Of a stretch of 58,641 bases of DNA, positions 16,536 through 25,053 are shown one piece after another. The DNA lies in NCBI GenBank assembly GCA_049323615.1, contig JBMOPD010000039.1, positions 1 to 58,641 on the forward strand, written 5' to 3'. Each line of letters starts with the position of its first letter. Positions within the stretch are counted from its first letter, which is position 1. The position numbers were made by a program, and so were the translations under genes. The stretch is from JBMOPD01 sp049323615 (lineage in GTDB: Bacteria; Bacillota; Desulfotomaculia; Desulfotomaculales; Desulfocucumaceae). Below the pieces are notes generated by a model. That model was given only the letters and a program-made list of their open reading frames with translations, made no database searches and was not told the DNA's origin.

Positions 16536-17864
16536 TCAGCCCCTTCTGACCAGCTTTATCTCCGCCCCGGCCTTTTTACCGGACTTGAGCTTCTGGCCGG
16601 GCACTTCCAGGTCGAAAAGGTTCTGCAGTACTTCGGTATACAGGTGACCCTCGGCGGTAAGGGCATATTCCTTCAACCTGGTTATAGGTATGTGCAGCAA
16701 CTGGTTGACTATGGAATTGGCCATTGAGCTGACCACTTTCCGGTCATGATCGGAAATATCCCCCAGCCTGTTCAGCGCCCTGCGCAGTTCCTTCTGTTTT
16801 ATTTCCTCGCCGAGACTTTTAAAGGAGGCAATGGTGGGAACCACGAACTGGGTGCCCAGCCACTTCATAATTTCATCAATCTCTTCCTCTATTATCTTCT
16901 CGGCCTCAACGGCCGCCTTTTTCCTTTCCGACAGGTTCTGGTCCACCACGTTCTGCAGGTCGTCCACATCATAGAGCGCGACCCCTTCTATCCCGGCCAC
17001 AGCGGGGTCAATATCCCTGGGTACGGCTATATCGATAATCATGATTTTTTTACCGCCCCGCCTTTTCATTACCTCGTCCACTTCACTTTTCCTGACCACG
17101 TAGTGGGAGGCCGAGGTGCAGCTGATCACTATATCGGCCCGGGCCATGCACCCAAACAGGTCGTCAAACCTTACCGCCCTCCCGTTAAATCTCCGGGCCA
17201 TCCTGACCGCCCGGTCGAAGGAACGGTTGGACACAATTATTCCCGACACGCCGTTGGAAACAAGGTGCAGGGCGGTGTTCTCGCTCATCTTCCCGGCGCC
17301 TATGACCAGCACCTCACGGCCCTGGAGGCTGCCGAACATTTGCTTGGCCAGCTCCACGGCAATATAGCTTATGGACACCGGATTCCTGTCAATACCGGTC
17401 TCGGTCCGCACCCTCTTGCCCACCGTGATGGCCTGCTGGAAAAGGGTATTCAGCACCTTGTTGGTGGCGCCGTATTCGCAGGCAGCCTGGTAGGCGTGGC
17501 GGACCTGCCCCAGGATCTGGGTCTCTCCCAGCACCATGGAGTCCAGGCCCGAGGCCACCCTGAAGAGGTGCCTGATGGCGTCGTACAGGTTGTGCACGTA
17601 AGTGCAGTTCTTTATTTCCGATATATCCACCCCGGATTTTGCGGACAGAAAATCCCAGACGGCCCCCAGCCCCTCGTCCATTTCCCTGGTGGCGGCGTAA
17701 ATTTCGGTCCGGTTGCAGGTGGATATTATGGCGCATCCTTCAATAGCCGGGTATGAATTGAGCTTTTCCAGCCACTCCCCCAGGGAGCTGTCGGAAAAGG
17801 ACAGTTTCTCTCTTATTTCAACGGGAGCGGTCCTGTGGTTCACTCCCACCGCCAAGATAAGCAT
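16536..17864 (-). CDS. hemA: Glutamyl-tRNA reductase
   Basis: 442 residues. Reduces glutamyl-tRNA-Glu to glutamate-1-semialdehyde with NADPH, the entry step of the C5 pathway. The N-terminal GVNHRTAPVEIRE, the catalytic Cys in STCNRTE (about residue 50) and the NADP-binding VIGAGKMSE are present. The C-terminal dimerisation helix is intact. Its start overlaps the end of the precorrin-2 dehydrogenase gene by 47 bases, but the N-terminus is the normal one for the family. Confidence 0.95.
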   Translation of the reverse strand: MLILAVGVNHRTAPVEIREKLSFSDSSLGEWLEKLNSYPAIEGCAIISTCNRTEIYAATREMDEGLGAVWDFLSAKSGVDISEIKNCTYVHNLYDAIRHLFRVASGLDSMVLGETQILGQVRHAYQAACEYGATNKVLNTLFQQAITVGKRVRTETGIDRNPVSISYIAVELAKQMFGSLQGREVLVIGAGKMSENTALHLVSNGVSGIIVSNRSFDRAVRMARRFNGRAVRFDDLFGCMARADIVISCTSASHYVVRKSEVDEVMKRRGGKKIMIIDIAVPRDIDPAVAGIEGVALYDVDDLQNVVDQNLSERKKAAVEAEKIIEEEIDEIMKWLGTQFVVPTIASFKSLGEEIKQKELRRALNRLGDISDHDRKVVSSMANSIVNQLLHIPITRLKEYALTAEGHLYTEVLQNLFDLEVPGQKLKSGKKAGAEIKLVRRG

Positions 17865-18480
17865 TTAATATGCGCTCCTTTGCCAGTTCAAACTTGCCTT
17901 CCTTGAGCAGTGCCATGGTGGCTCCGTCCAGCAGGGAGGCCAAAAGCCTTTCCTTCTTTCCGGCGTCGGCGGTCTCTCTGATTACCTTATCCCTTATTTC
18001 ACCGATCAAATTTACAATGCTTCCGTATTCCTCGGGAAACAGTTCCCCCAGCTGTTCCTTTATTTTCCTGGCCAGCAGCGGGCTCTTCCCGTCGGTGGAA
18101 ACGGCAATCTGCAGGTGCCCCCGGCGAAGCACCGCCGGGACATAAAAGTTCCCCCGGGGGGGATCGTCGACCACATTCACCAGCAGCCCCATTTCCATGC
18201 AGTCCCTGGACACCCGGTGGTTCACCTCGTCGCTGCCGGTGGCCCCGATCACCAGGAAGGCCCCTGCCAGGTGTTCCTTTCGGTAACAGTCCCTGATGTA
18301 CCGGACCCTGCCCGACTGAACAAGTTTTTGCAGGCCGCCGCTGATTTCGGGGCTTACCAGCCTAACCCTGGCGCCGCAGTCCAGCAGCGAGATAACCTTT
18401 CTTTCAGCCACCTGGCCGCCTCCCACCACCAGGCACACCCGGTCTTCAATGTTGAGGGAAATGGGATAGCATCTGGGCAA
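17818..18480 (-). CDS. Precorrin-2 dehydrogenase / sirohydrochlorin ferrochelatase (CysG N-domain / Met8 type)
   Basis: 220 residues. Oxidises precorrin-2 to sirohydrochlorin with NAD and, in bifunctional members, inserts iron to give siroheme. The N-terminus has YPISLNIEDRVCLVVGGGQVA with the GGGxVA nucleotide site. STDGKSPLLARKIKE marks the CysG-B middle domain, and a helical C-terminal domain follows. I start it at the TTG at 18480, 9-10 bases after an AAAGGGAAG site; the longer frame would overlap the prenyl synthase by almost 100 bases. No separate CbiX/SirB chelatase is in the cluster, so this protein may supply the ferrochelatase activity; that is inference. Confidence 0.88.
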   Translation of the reverse strand: MPRCYPISLNIEDRVCLVVGGGQVAERKVISLLDCGARVRLVSPEISGGLQKLVQSGRVRYIRDCYRKEHLAGAFLVIGATGSDEVNHRVSRDCMEMGLLVNVVDDPPRGNFYVPAVLRRGHLQIAVSTDGKSPLLARKIKEQLGELFPEEYGSIVNLIGEIRDKVIRETADAGKKERLLASLLDGATMALLKEGKFELAKERILNAYLGGGSEPQDRSR

Positions 18481-18515
18481 TATATCATTCTTCCCTTTCC
18501 GGCGCAAATTTTCGG

Positions 18516-19547
18516 CTAGTATCTCCTGGCGTTCACAAACTCGGCCACCGCCGAAAGCGAGGCCCTGGCTGGTATGTCGGGGAGGAGTGTCAGCTCTTCC
18601 CTGGCCCTGCATATAAACCTCTGCGCCACCTTATTGGCGTAGTCGACGCCCCCGCAGGAGATCACCAGGCGGCAGGCGTCGTTTACATCGCCATCGCTTT
18701 TATCTTCCCGCAGCACTATTTTCGCCAGCCTGTCCCTTTCAGGGCTGTGCTTGAGGGCGTAGATCAGGGGGAGGGTAACGATCCCCTGCCTCAAATCGCT
18801 GCCCACCGGCTTACCCAGCTCCTCCTGGTCGGCCACCAGGTCCAGTATGTCATCGGTAATCTGAAAGGCCATCCCGATGCAGTGGCCGTATTTTTTAAGG
18901 GGCTTTTGAATCGAGGGCGGCGCCCCGCAGACAACCGCCCCCAGGTGGGAACTGGCCGCGATCAAAAGGGCGGTCTTCCTCTTTATCCGGTAAAAATAGT
19001 CCCTTACCGTCTGGTTGATTTTATTGGAAGAGGAGAGCTGCTGAATCTCCCCGATGCACATCTTCACGCTGGTGTCGGCCACCACTCCGGCGATCACCGC
19101 ACTATCATACCGGGCTATTAGTTTTAGCGATTTCCCGAAAAGATAATCGCCCAGGTGGGTGGAAATTTTATTTCCGCACATGGCCTTGACAGTGGGGATG
19201 TTTCTCCTGGTCAAGGAGGAGTCCACCACGTCGTCGTGAACCAGGGTGGCCATGTGAGTGAGCTCCAGCGCCACCGCCAGGGGGAGCACCTCTTTGTAGT
19301 TGTAATTATAAAACTTTCCCCCCAGAAAGCTTAAGGCAGGCCTCAATCGTTTTCCGCCCGCATTGATCAGGTGAATGGAGGTCTCCTTGATCAGCGGGTC
19401 GGCATCGCGCACAACATTGCGCAGCTCTTTTTCCACGCAGTTGATTTCTTTCTTTATGTCGCTGAAAATTTCCAGCAAATTTTTCACCTGCTCGCTGAGT
19501 AGATAAGAATCGATTGACAAAAGGCCCTTAAAGAGGCCGTTCAACAT
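18516..19547 (-). CDS. hepT: Polyprenyl diphosphate synthase (heptaprenyl diphosphate synthase component II type)
   Basis: 343 residues. Extends isoprenoid chains from isopentenyl diphosphate, most likely for the menaquinone side chain. The two Asp-rich motifs are DDVVD (105-109) and DDILD (232-236), with GGKRLRP at 64-70. It heads the leftward heme cluster, 35 bases before the next gene, so quinone and heme synthesis may share regulation. Chain length cannot be fixed from the sequence; the partner subunit HepS is not in the window. Confidence 0.85.
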   Translation of the reverse strand: MLNGLFKGLLSIDSYLLSEQVKNLLEIFSDIKKEINCVEKELRNVVRDADPLIKETSIHLINAGGKRLRPALSFLGGKFYNYNYKEVLPLAVALELTHMATLVHDDVVDSSLTRRNIPTVKAMCGNKISTHLGDYLFGKSLKLIARYDSAVIAGVVADTSVKMCIGEIQQLSSSNKINQTVRDYFYRIKRKTALLIAASSHLGAVVCGAPPSIQKPLKKYGHCIGMAFQITDDILDLVADQEELGKPVGSDLRQGIVTLPLIYALKHSPERDRLAKIVLREDKSDGDVNDACRLVISCGGVDYANKVAQRFICRAREELTLLPDIPARASLSAVAEFVNARRY

Positions 19548-19770
19548 GAAAAGCCTCTTCCCGATACGATTTCTGTCAATTTCACTCGCTCGTCAGAAGA
19601 GGTGTTTGTCTTGATATGCCCTTTGGCCTTATTTAAGATTATTATATTTTCTGCTATAAATCAATGGCAGAGGATGGGTTATAACCTCATTTTATTCGTA
19701 ATACATGTCATCCCCGCTTTCCTGCCCAATCCTCCGTTTTCACACCATGATTTATCCACCGGACTCTGCC

Positions 19771-19799
19771 TTGTCTCACCAAATCCTATCTGTTATAAT
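19771..19799 (+). promoter_or_regulatory. Sigma-A promoter of selC
   Basis: A -35 box TTGTCT (19771-19776), a 17-base spacer and a perfect -10 box TATAAT (19794-19799) point at the tRNA gene starting 48 bases downstream. The 220 bases between hepT and this promoter show no gene. Confidence 0.7.
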
Positions 19800-19846
19800 A
19801 AACTTTACAGCCTGTCCGGGTATTTTCCCGGGCAGGGCAGCCACAC

Positions 19847-19942
19847 GGGGGTGGATGGTGCCTGGTGGTGCTCCTGGTCTTCAAAACCAGTCGTGGGGGA
19901 AAGCCTCTCCCTGGTGGGTTCGATTCCCACACACTCCCGCCA
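19847..19942 (+). tRNA. selC: tRNA-Sec (UCA)
   Basis: The anticodon arm CTGGT-CTTCAAA-ACCAG has TCA at 19881-19883. There is a long variable arm (GTGGGGGAAAGCCTCTCCC), a T arm GTGGG-TTCGATT-CCCAC, and an encoded CCA. The acceptor GGGGGTG.. pairs with CACTCCC through 7 pairs, one of them G-U, and an 8th position G/A is unpaired. The extended acceptor, UCA anticodon and long variable arm are those of bacterial tRNA-Sec. The gene implies that the organism makes selenoproteins; none with an in-frame TGA was recognised in this window. Confidence 0.93.
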
Positions 19943-19952
19943 AAAAATAGCT

Positions 19953-19979
19953 AACACTCAGGTAATGGGGTGTTTTTTT
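19953..19979 (+). terminator. Rho-independent terminator of selC
   Basis: Stem AACACTC/GGGTGTT (19953-19959 with 19968-19974), loop of 8, then a run of T to 19979. It begins 10 bases after the CCA end. Confidence 0.8.
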
Positions 19980-20090
19980 GGGGGGATAATGTGAGGGCAC
20001 TTCAATTCTCCGCCTTGACAACATTCTTTATTTAAAATATTATCGTCACGCTAATATATGTTATGACAAGTAATTGCTGATAATCTTACG

Positions 20091-20118
20091 GCCGCCCGTT
20101 GGGCGGCTCAATTTTTTT
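20091..20118 (+). terminator. Hairpin with T-run upstream of the histidine kinase
   Basis: A perfect 7-bp stem GCCGCCC-GTT-GGGCGGC is followed by TCA and seven or more T. Nothing between selC and this site looks like a gene, so the transcript it ends is unknown; it may insulate the kinase gene. The remaining stretch to 20323 is very AT-rich and shows no gene. Confidence 0.6.
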
Positions 20119-20323
20119 CCGGGCGCCGCCGGTTATCCACGTTACATTTAAATTTTATAAGTTTCTTTATATTTTTGATCTAATATTTAAAAATTCTCAT
20201 GCATTTTTAAGACAAATAATTTATAATATACTAAAATATTTACATTATGCGCTAATATATGACATATTTTTAAGTAAAGCCATGTTTTGGGATTAGCTGT
20301 CAACCTCCAGGGGGGTGGCGCCA

Positions 20324-22006
20324 TTGAAACTTAAAGCCGGAGACAAGAGCGGTATCTCAATCGGTTCGGTTGCCCTCGGCCGCAATGCCGTTGAACGGAA
20401 ACAGGAAAGAGAAAGGCTGCAGGTACAAAACAGGATGCTGGCCGTTCTGTCCGAATCGGCTGCCCGGTACCTGGAATTCCCCTTTGCCACCGTCGACTTT
20501 CAGCTTATCGCCGACCAGCTGCTGAAGCTTACCGGCGCCCTGGTTGTTTTTGTCCAGTCATACGATGAAACCACGGGACACATCATTACGGAGGCGTTGG
20601 CCGGTTCCAGCAGGCTAATGACAAAGGGAATCAAACACCTGGGATTCAACCCCTTGGGGGAAAGATGGCCTGTTGACGACAAATATAAAATCTTACATGG
20701 AGCGGGTAAAATAACAAGGATTGACGGTTTGTACGAAATGACATTCGGGCAGATACCGGGGGAGATTTGCAGCCGGCTTGAGAAAATGCTGGGGCTGGGG
20801 GATATTTACGGTATCGGGCTGGTCCACAGGGGACAGCCTCTCGGCCATGTGGTGATCGTCATGCCTGCCGGGGTCGAGCTTGCAGGGGCCGGGATTGTTG
20901 AAATATTTGCCAGCACGGTGACCGCCGCCATCCTGCGCAAAAAGGCTGAGCAGTCTCTCCTGGAAAGTCAGGAGCGTTACCGCCACCTGCTTGAACACTG
21001 CCGGGACGCCGTTTTTGTTGTTACACCGGAAAAAAGGTATATCGAAGCAAACCCTGCAGCCTGCCGCATGCTCGGCTATGAACGGGAAGAATTTCTGCAA
21101 ATGGAAATCTGGGATTTACTGCTTCCCGAAGATCTCGAAGTCGGCATGAACATGTTCAGCAAGCTGGTGCAGCAGGGGTTTGTTCTGGTGAACCTTCCTT
21201 TAAGAGCCAAGGACGGTGGAATTATACCGTGTGAAATCAATGGCGCCGTTATGCCCGACGGAAACTACCTGGGCACCGTGCGCGACGTAACTGAACGCAA
21301 GAGGTTTGAAAAGGAAATGTCCCGCCTTGAGCGGTTAAACACGGTGGGGGAAATGGCGGCCCGTATCGGCCATGAAATCAGAAACCCCATCGCCGCGGTG
21401 CGCGGTTTTTTGCAAATACTCAGCAAGAACCGGGATAATTACAATCAGTACATGAAATACTTTGATGTGATGGTGGAAGAGCTGGACAGGGCCAATTCAA
21501 TAATTTCCGAATTCCTCTCACTGGCCAAAAACAGTCCCATAGACTTTAGAAGGCATAACCTGAATTCCATTTTGCGGGCCCTGTTCCCCCTGATGCGGGC
21601 CGACGCCGCCAGCCAGGAAAAAAATATTACATTGGACCTTAACAATGTACCTGACCTGCCGCTCGGCGAAAAGGAAATCCGGCAGCTCATTCTCAACCTG
21701 GTCCGCAACGGGCTGGAAGCCATGTCCCCCGGAAAAAGTCTGGTCATAAGAACCTTTACCGACGCCGGCGAGGTGGTCCTGGCGGTGCAGGACCAGGGCA
21801 GCGGCTTAGACCCAGCCCTGATTGACAGGATAGGAACCCCCTTTTTTACCACCAAGGATACCGGGACCGGCCTGGGCCTGGCGGTATGCTACAGTATAGC
21901 CGAAAGGCACAACGCCACCATCACGGCGGAAACCGGCCCCGGGGGAACCACCTTTTTCGTAAGGCTAAAAAAGCAAATCATCCAGGCGCCGCACTGCCAA
22001 CCATGA
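20324..22006 (+). CDS. Orphan sensor histidine kinase (GAF-like, PAS, HisKA, HATPase)
   Basis: 560 residues, soluble, no membrane segment. Residues 40-205 resemble a divergent GAF domain. A PAS domain follows at about 215-325, ending in the PAC-like RDVTERK. HisKA has phospho-acceptor His350 in IGHEIRNP, and the C-terminal ATPase has N (LNLVRNGLEAM), DQGSGLD and GTGLGLAV boxes. The layout is that of cytoplasmic sporulation-type kinases (KinA/KinE-like). No response regulator lies nearby, so Spo0A phosphorelay input is plausible but unproven. TTG at 20324 is chosen because AGGGGGG lies 8 bases upstream. The next gene, a sigma-54 activator, has no receiver domain and is not its obvious target. 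Confidence 0.85.
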   Translation: MKLKAGDKSGISIGSVALGRNAVERKQERERLQVQNRMLAVLSESAARYLEFPFATVDFQLIADQLLKLTGALVVFVQSYDETTGHIITEALAGSSRLMTKGIKHLGFNPLGERWPVDDKYKILHGAGKITRIDGLYEMTFGQIPGEICSRLEKMLGLGDIYGIGLVHRGQPLGHVVIVMPAGVELAGAGIVEIFASTVTAAILRKKAEQSLLESQERYRHLLEHCRDAVFVVTPEKRYIEANPAACRMLGYEREEFLQMEIWDLLLPEDLEVGMNMFSKLVQQGFVLVNLPLRAKDGGIIPCEINGAVMPDGNYLGTVRDVTERKRFEKEMSRLERLNTVGEMAARIGHEIRNPIAAVRGFLQILSKNRDNYNQYMKYFDVMVEELDRANSIISEFLSLAKNSPIDFRRHNLNSILRALFPLMRADAASQEKNITLDLNNVPDLPLGEKEIRQLILNLVRNGLEAMSPGKSLVIRTFTDAGEVVLAVQDQGSGLDPALIDRIGTPFFTTKDTGTGLGLAVCYSIAERHNATITAETGPGGTTFFVRLKKQIIQAPHCQP

Positions 22007-22121
22007 GGAGGAAAACGCCATTTAAAAAAGAATAATATCCCTGTATAAGCAACAAACTGACTGACTGATTAAGAGCACCTTTATTTTTGACTGTCAGTTT
22101 TCTTCGGGCAGGTGAAGCGCT

Positions 22122-23918
22122 GTGACGGCATTGCAGATGATTGCCCCCACCGCCCAGGAGGTGGCGGAGGCAATTTCCGCCTCACTGGGGATGGAAGCGC
22201 AAATAGTGGACGACAGCTACAACGTTATAGCAGGTACTGGAAAATACCGTGACATGGTGGGCGGCAAGGAGTACGAGGCTGTCTATCCCGATTCCCCCTA
22301 TCTATACGGCAGGGTTTTCCGCACCGGCCAAAGCTTTATCATTGAAGACGCCCCCCGTAATGAATTATATGGCCCGGTCACCCTGGGAGAAATGAGTGAA
22401 ATATGCTGCCCCATCCATATGGGGGAAAAAGTAATTGGGGTAATTGCCCTGGTTGCCTTTAATGATGAACAGAAAAACAACCTGCTCCAGAAGAGGGAGA
22501 TACTGCAGCATTTCCTGAAACACATGGCCCAGCTGCTGGCCAACACGGTGGCGGCCGCCAGGGCATACAAACAGCTTAAAATAACCACCAATCAGCTTGA
22601 GACGGTGGTGGAATCATTTCCCTCGGGAGTTCTTACGGTAAACAGCGAAGGCATGGTCATCCATTGCAACAACCGGGCGGCGGAAATTATCGGCATAAAA
22701 AAAGATGACCTGATAGAAAAGGCGATTGAACACTTCTGGCCTGACTCACCGGTGCGTATGGTGCTGAAAAGCGGTGAGGGCTACAGCAACAAGGAAGAAT
22801 TTTATAATTCCTCATTTAAAAACATGCACCTGCTGGTTTCTGCCACACCGCTTATAGTTGACAACCTCCCCAGCGGGGCCCTGGTAACCTTCAGTGAAAT
22901 GGCCGAGGCCAGGAGCCTGGCTTATCACCTGACCGACACTCAGCACGACCTACACTTCAACCACATAGTAGGTTCAAGCAAACCGATAAATTCTCTGAAA
23001 GAACAGGCCCTGCAGGTGGCCAGGGGGAACTCCACCATCTTGATTACCGGCGAAAGCGGCACCGGCAAAGAACTTTTTGCCCGGGCCATCCACTATGCCA
23101 GCCCCCGCAGGGACAAGCCGCTGGTTATTGTGAACTGTGGCGCCATACCGGAAACCTTGCTGGAAAGTGAACTTTTCGGCTACGAAGAAGGCGCTTTTAC
23201 CGGCGCCAGAAAGGGTGGCCGGGCCGGTAAATTTGAGCTGGCCAACGGCGGCACTATATTTTTTGACGAAATAGGCGACCTGCCCCTGCACCTGCAGGTC
23301 AAGCTGCTGCACGTGCTGCAGCGCAGGCAGGTGGAGCGGGTGGGGGGTAATAAAATTATTCCCGTGAATGTGCGGATCATCGCCGCCACCAACCGCAACC
23401 TGGAAGCCATGTGCGAGGCGGGCGAGTTCAGGGAGGACCTGTACTACCGCCTGGGCGTGATCCCCCTGGTTATCCCTCCGCTCAGGGAAAGAAAGGATGA
23501 TATTCCTGAGCTGACCGGGCACTTTATAAAAAAATATAACCCCTTGCTGGAAAAAGATATCCGGGGTTATACCGACGAGGTAAAAAAAATGCTGCTGTCC
23601 TACCACTGGCCGGGTAATGTGCGGGAACTGGAAAACTGCATTGAATATGCCGTTAATATGGAAGCCGGAAGCATACTATACCCGGAAAGCCTGCCTTCGC
23701 GAATAAGATCGAGTCAGCCCGCCCCCCGCGACTATAACGATTTTAACTTAAGCAGCGTGGCCGGCCGGGCGGAAAAGGCCGCAATGAAGGCTTTACTGGA
23801 AAAGGCGGCCCGGCAGGAAGTTGCTTTGCATGAATTGCCGGGAATTTTAGGAGTAAGCCGGGCCACCTTCTACCGTAAACTCAAAGTTTACCGGCTGGAA
23901 ATTCCCATGCGGGCATGA
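22122..23918 (+). CDS. Sigma-54-dependent activator with GAF and PAS domains
   Basis: 598 residues. The N-terminal 1-150 is GAF-like (CPIHMGEKVIGVIAL), followed by a PAS domain at about 160-270. The AAA+ domain has Walker A GESGTGKE, the sigma-54 contact loop GAFTGA, and DEIGDLPL as Walker B. The C-terminal Fis-type helix-turn-helix has GVSRATFYRKLK. It lacks a receiver domain, so it probably senses a small molecule. It converges on the 3' end of the split permease of the patA-AOR operon, whose patA gene has a sigma-54 promoter. It is therefore the best candidate regulator of that operon. GTG start 7 bases after AGGTGAA. Confidence 0.92.
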   Translation: MTALQMIAPTAQEVAEAISASLGMEAQIVDDSYNVIAGTGKYRDMVGGKEYEAVYPDSPYLYGRVFRTGQSFIIEDAPRNELYGPVTLGEMSEICCPIHMGEKVIGVIALVAFNDEQKNNLLQKREILQHFLKHMAQLLANTVAAARAYKQLKITTNQLETVVESFPSGVLTVNSEGMVIHCNNRAAEIIGIKKDDLIEKAIEHFWPDSPVRMVLKSGEGYSNKEEFYNSSFKNMHLLVSATPLIVDNLPSGALVTFSEMAEARSLAYHLTDTQHDLHFNHIVGSSKPINSLKEQALQVARGNSTILITGESGTGKELFARAIHYASPRRDKPLVIVNCGAIPETLLESELFGYEEGAFTGARKGGRAGKFELANGGTIFFDEIGDLPLHLQVKLLHVLQRRQVERVGGNKIIPVNVRIIAATNRNLEAMCEAGEFREDLYYRLGVIPLVIPPLRERKDDIPELTGHFIKKYNPLLEKDIRGYTDEVKKMLLSYHWPGNVRELENCIEYAVNMEAGSILYPESLPSRIRSSQPAPRDYNDFNLSSVAGRAEKAAMKALLEKAARQEVALHELPGILGVSRATFYRKLKVYRLEIPMRA

Positions 23919-23943
23919 CCACTGCCTATGCCTGGTTTAAACA

Positions 23944-25053
23944 CTATTGCTTGAACACGTCTTCAAATCTTACCCGGTTGCCCAGTCCGGGATCAGGTTT
24001 TAAGTTTTTACCCCAGAAGTGATACCAGATCATGGGCAGTAACAGTAAAGGCACACCTATGTAAAGGGAGATGCGCAGCTCTTCGTTCAGGGCCACCAGC
24101 ACCAGGCAGGCAACCTGAACCCAAATGGCAAAATGTGTAAAATACGGGAAAAGGGGCACCTTAAACTTAAGCTTGCCCGCGTCATAACCGGTTTTCTCCA
24201 GCTTGCGGCGGAATTTAAGCTGGGACCAGCAGATGGAAATCCAGGCCATGGCCCCGGTGAAGCCGGACAGCGCCAGCAGGTAAGTGTAAAGTGTTTCGCT
24301 GGTGTCAATGGTAAAAGCGATTACTCCCACCCAGCAGCCCGCCACAGAAAACAATATGGCGTTATAAGGAACACCCTTTTTATTTACCTTGCCCAGCCAT
24401 TTGGGGGCCATCCCCTCCTTGGCCAGGGCATAGATAGCCCGGGAAGTGCCGTAGAGGCCGCTGTTGGAACAAGATATGGCGGCAGTCAGCACCACGAAGG
24501 AAAAAAGAGCCCCCGCCCACTCAAAGCCGTAGCCGTTCAGCGCCATGGCAAACACGCTTTCTTCCAGCCCCGCTTCCTTCCACGGCAAAATGGTTACCAG
24601 GAGCATGACCGGGATCACGTACAGGGCAATGATCCGGATAGATACATTTTTAATGGAGGAAGGCAATGTTTTTTCCGGGTTCTGGCTTTCCCCGGCAGCC
24701 AGGCCGATAATCTCGGATCCCTGGAAGTTGACCAGGATCATTACCATGGTTAAAAACACAGCCCACACTCCGTTGGGAAACAGCCCGCCCTCGCTCATCA
24801 GCTTGCTGCTGCCCAGAAATCCTTCCTTGCCGATCACTCCAAGGAAAATAAGCACGGCCATCACTACAAACATCACTATGGCGATTATTTTTATTAAAGC
24901 CAGCCAGAATTCCAGCTCACCGAACGTGCCTACATAGGTTAAATTAATCATTGTGATTAACAGTCCAAAGAATAATGCCCAGTAAACCGTGTCTATCGCC
25001 GGCACAAAATTATTCATAACTGAAACTTCGCACTTAAAAAAAGTGTTTTGCAC
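23944..25053 (-). pseudogene. Amino acid permease, 3' fragment of a split gene
   Basis: The frame gives 369 residues, but the first dozen come from the adjoining element end; recognisable permease begins at NNFVPAIDTVYW. It holds the C-terminal two thirds of an AAP-family amino acid permease (APC superfamily; helices 5 to 12), with TYVGTFGELEFW, NFQGSEIIGLAAGESQNP and ISCSNSGLYGTSR. Helices 1-4 are missing. The matching N-terminus with GELKRGLKPRHLQLIALGG lies at 31.9-32.07 kb on the same strand, 6.8 kb away. By comparison with relatives, roughly 70 codons between the two pieces are lost. It is unlikely to work. Confidence 0.85.

Noticed and set aside
20091..20118. A small RNA gene between selC and the kinase gene
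   Set aside because: Only a terminator-like hairpin is visible; no promoter or conserved fold could be defined.
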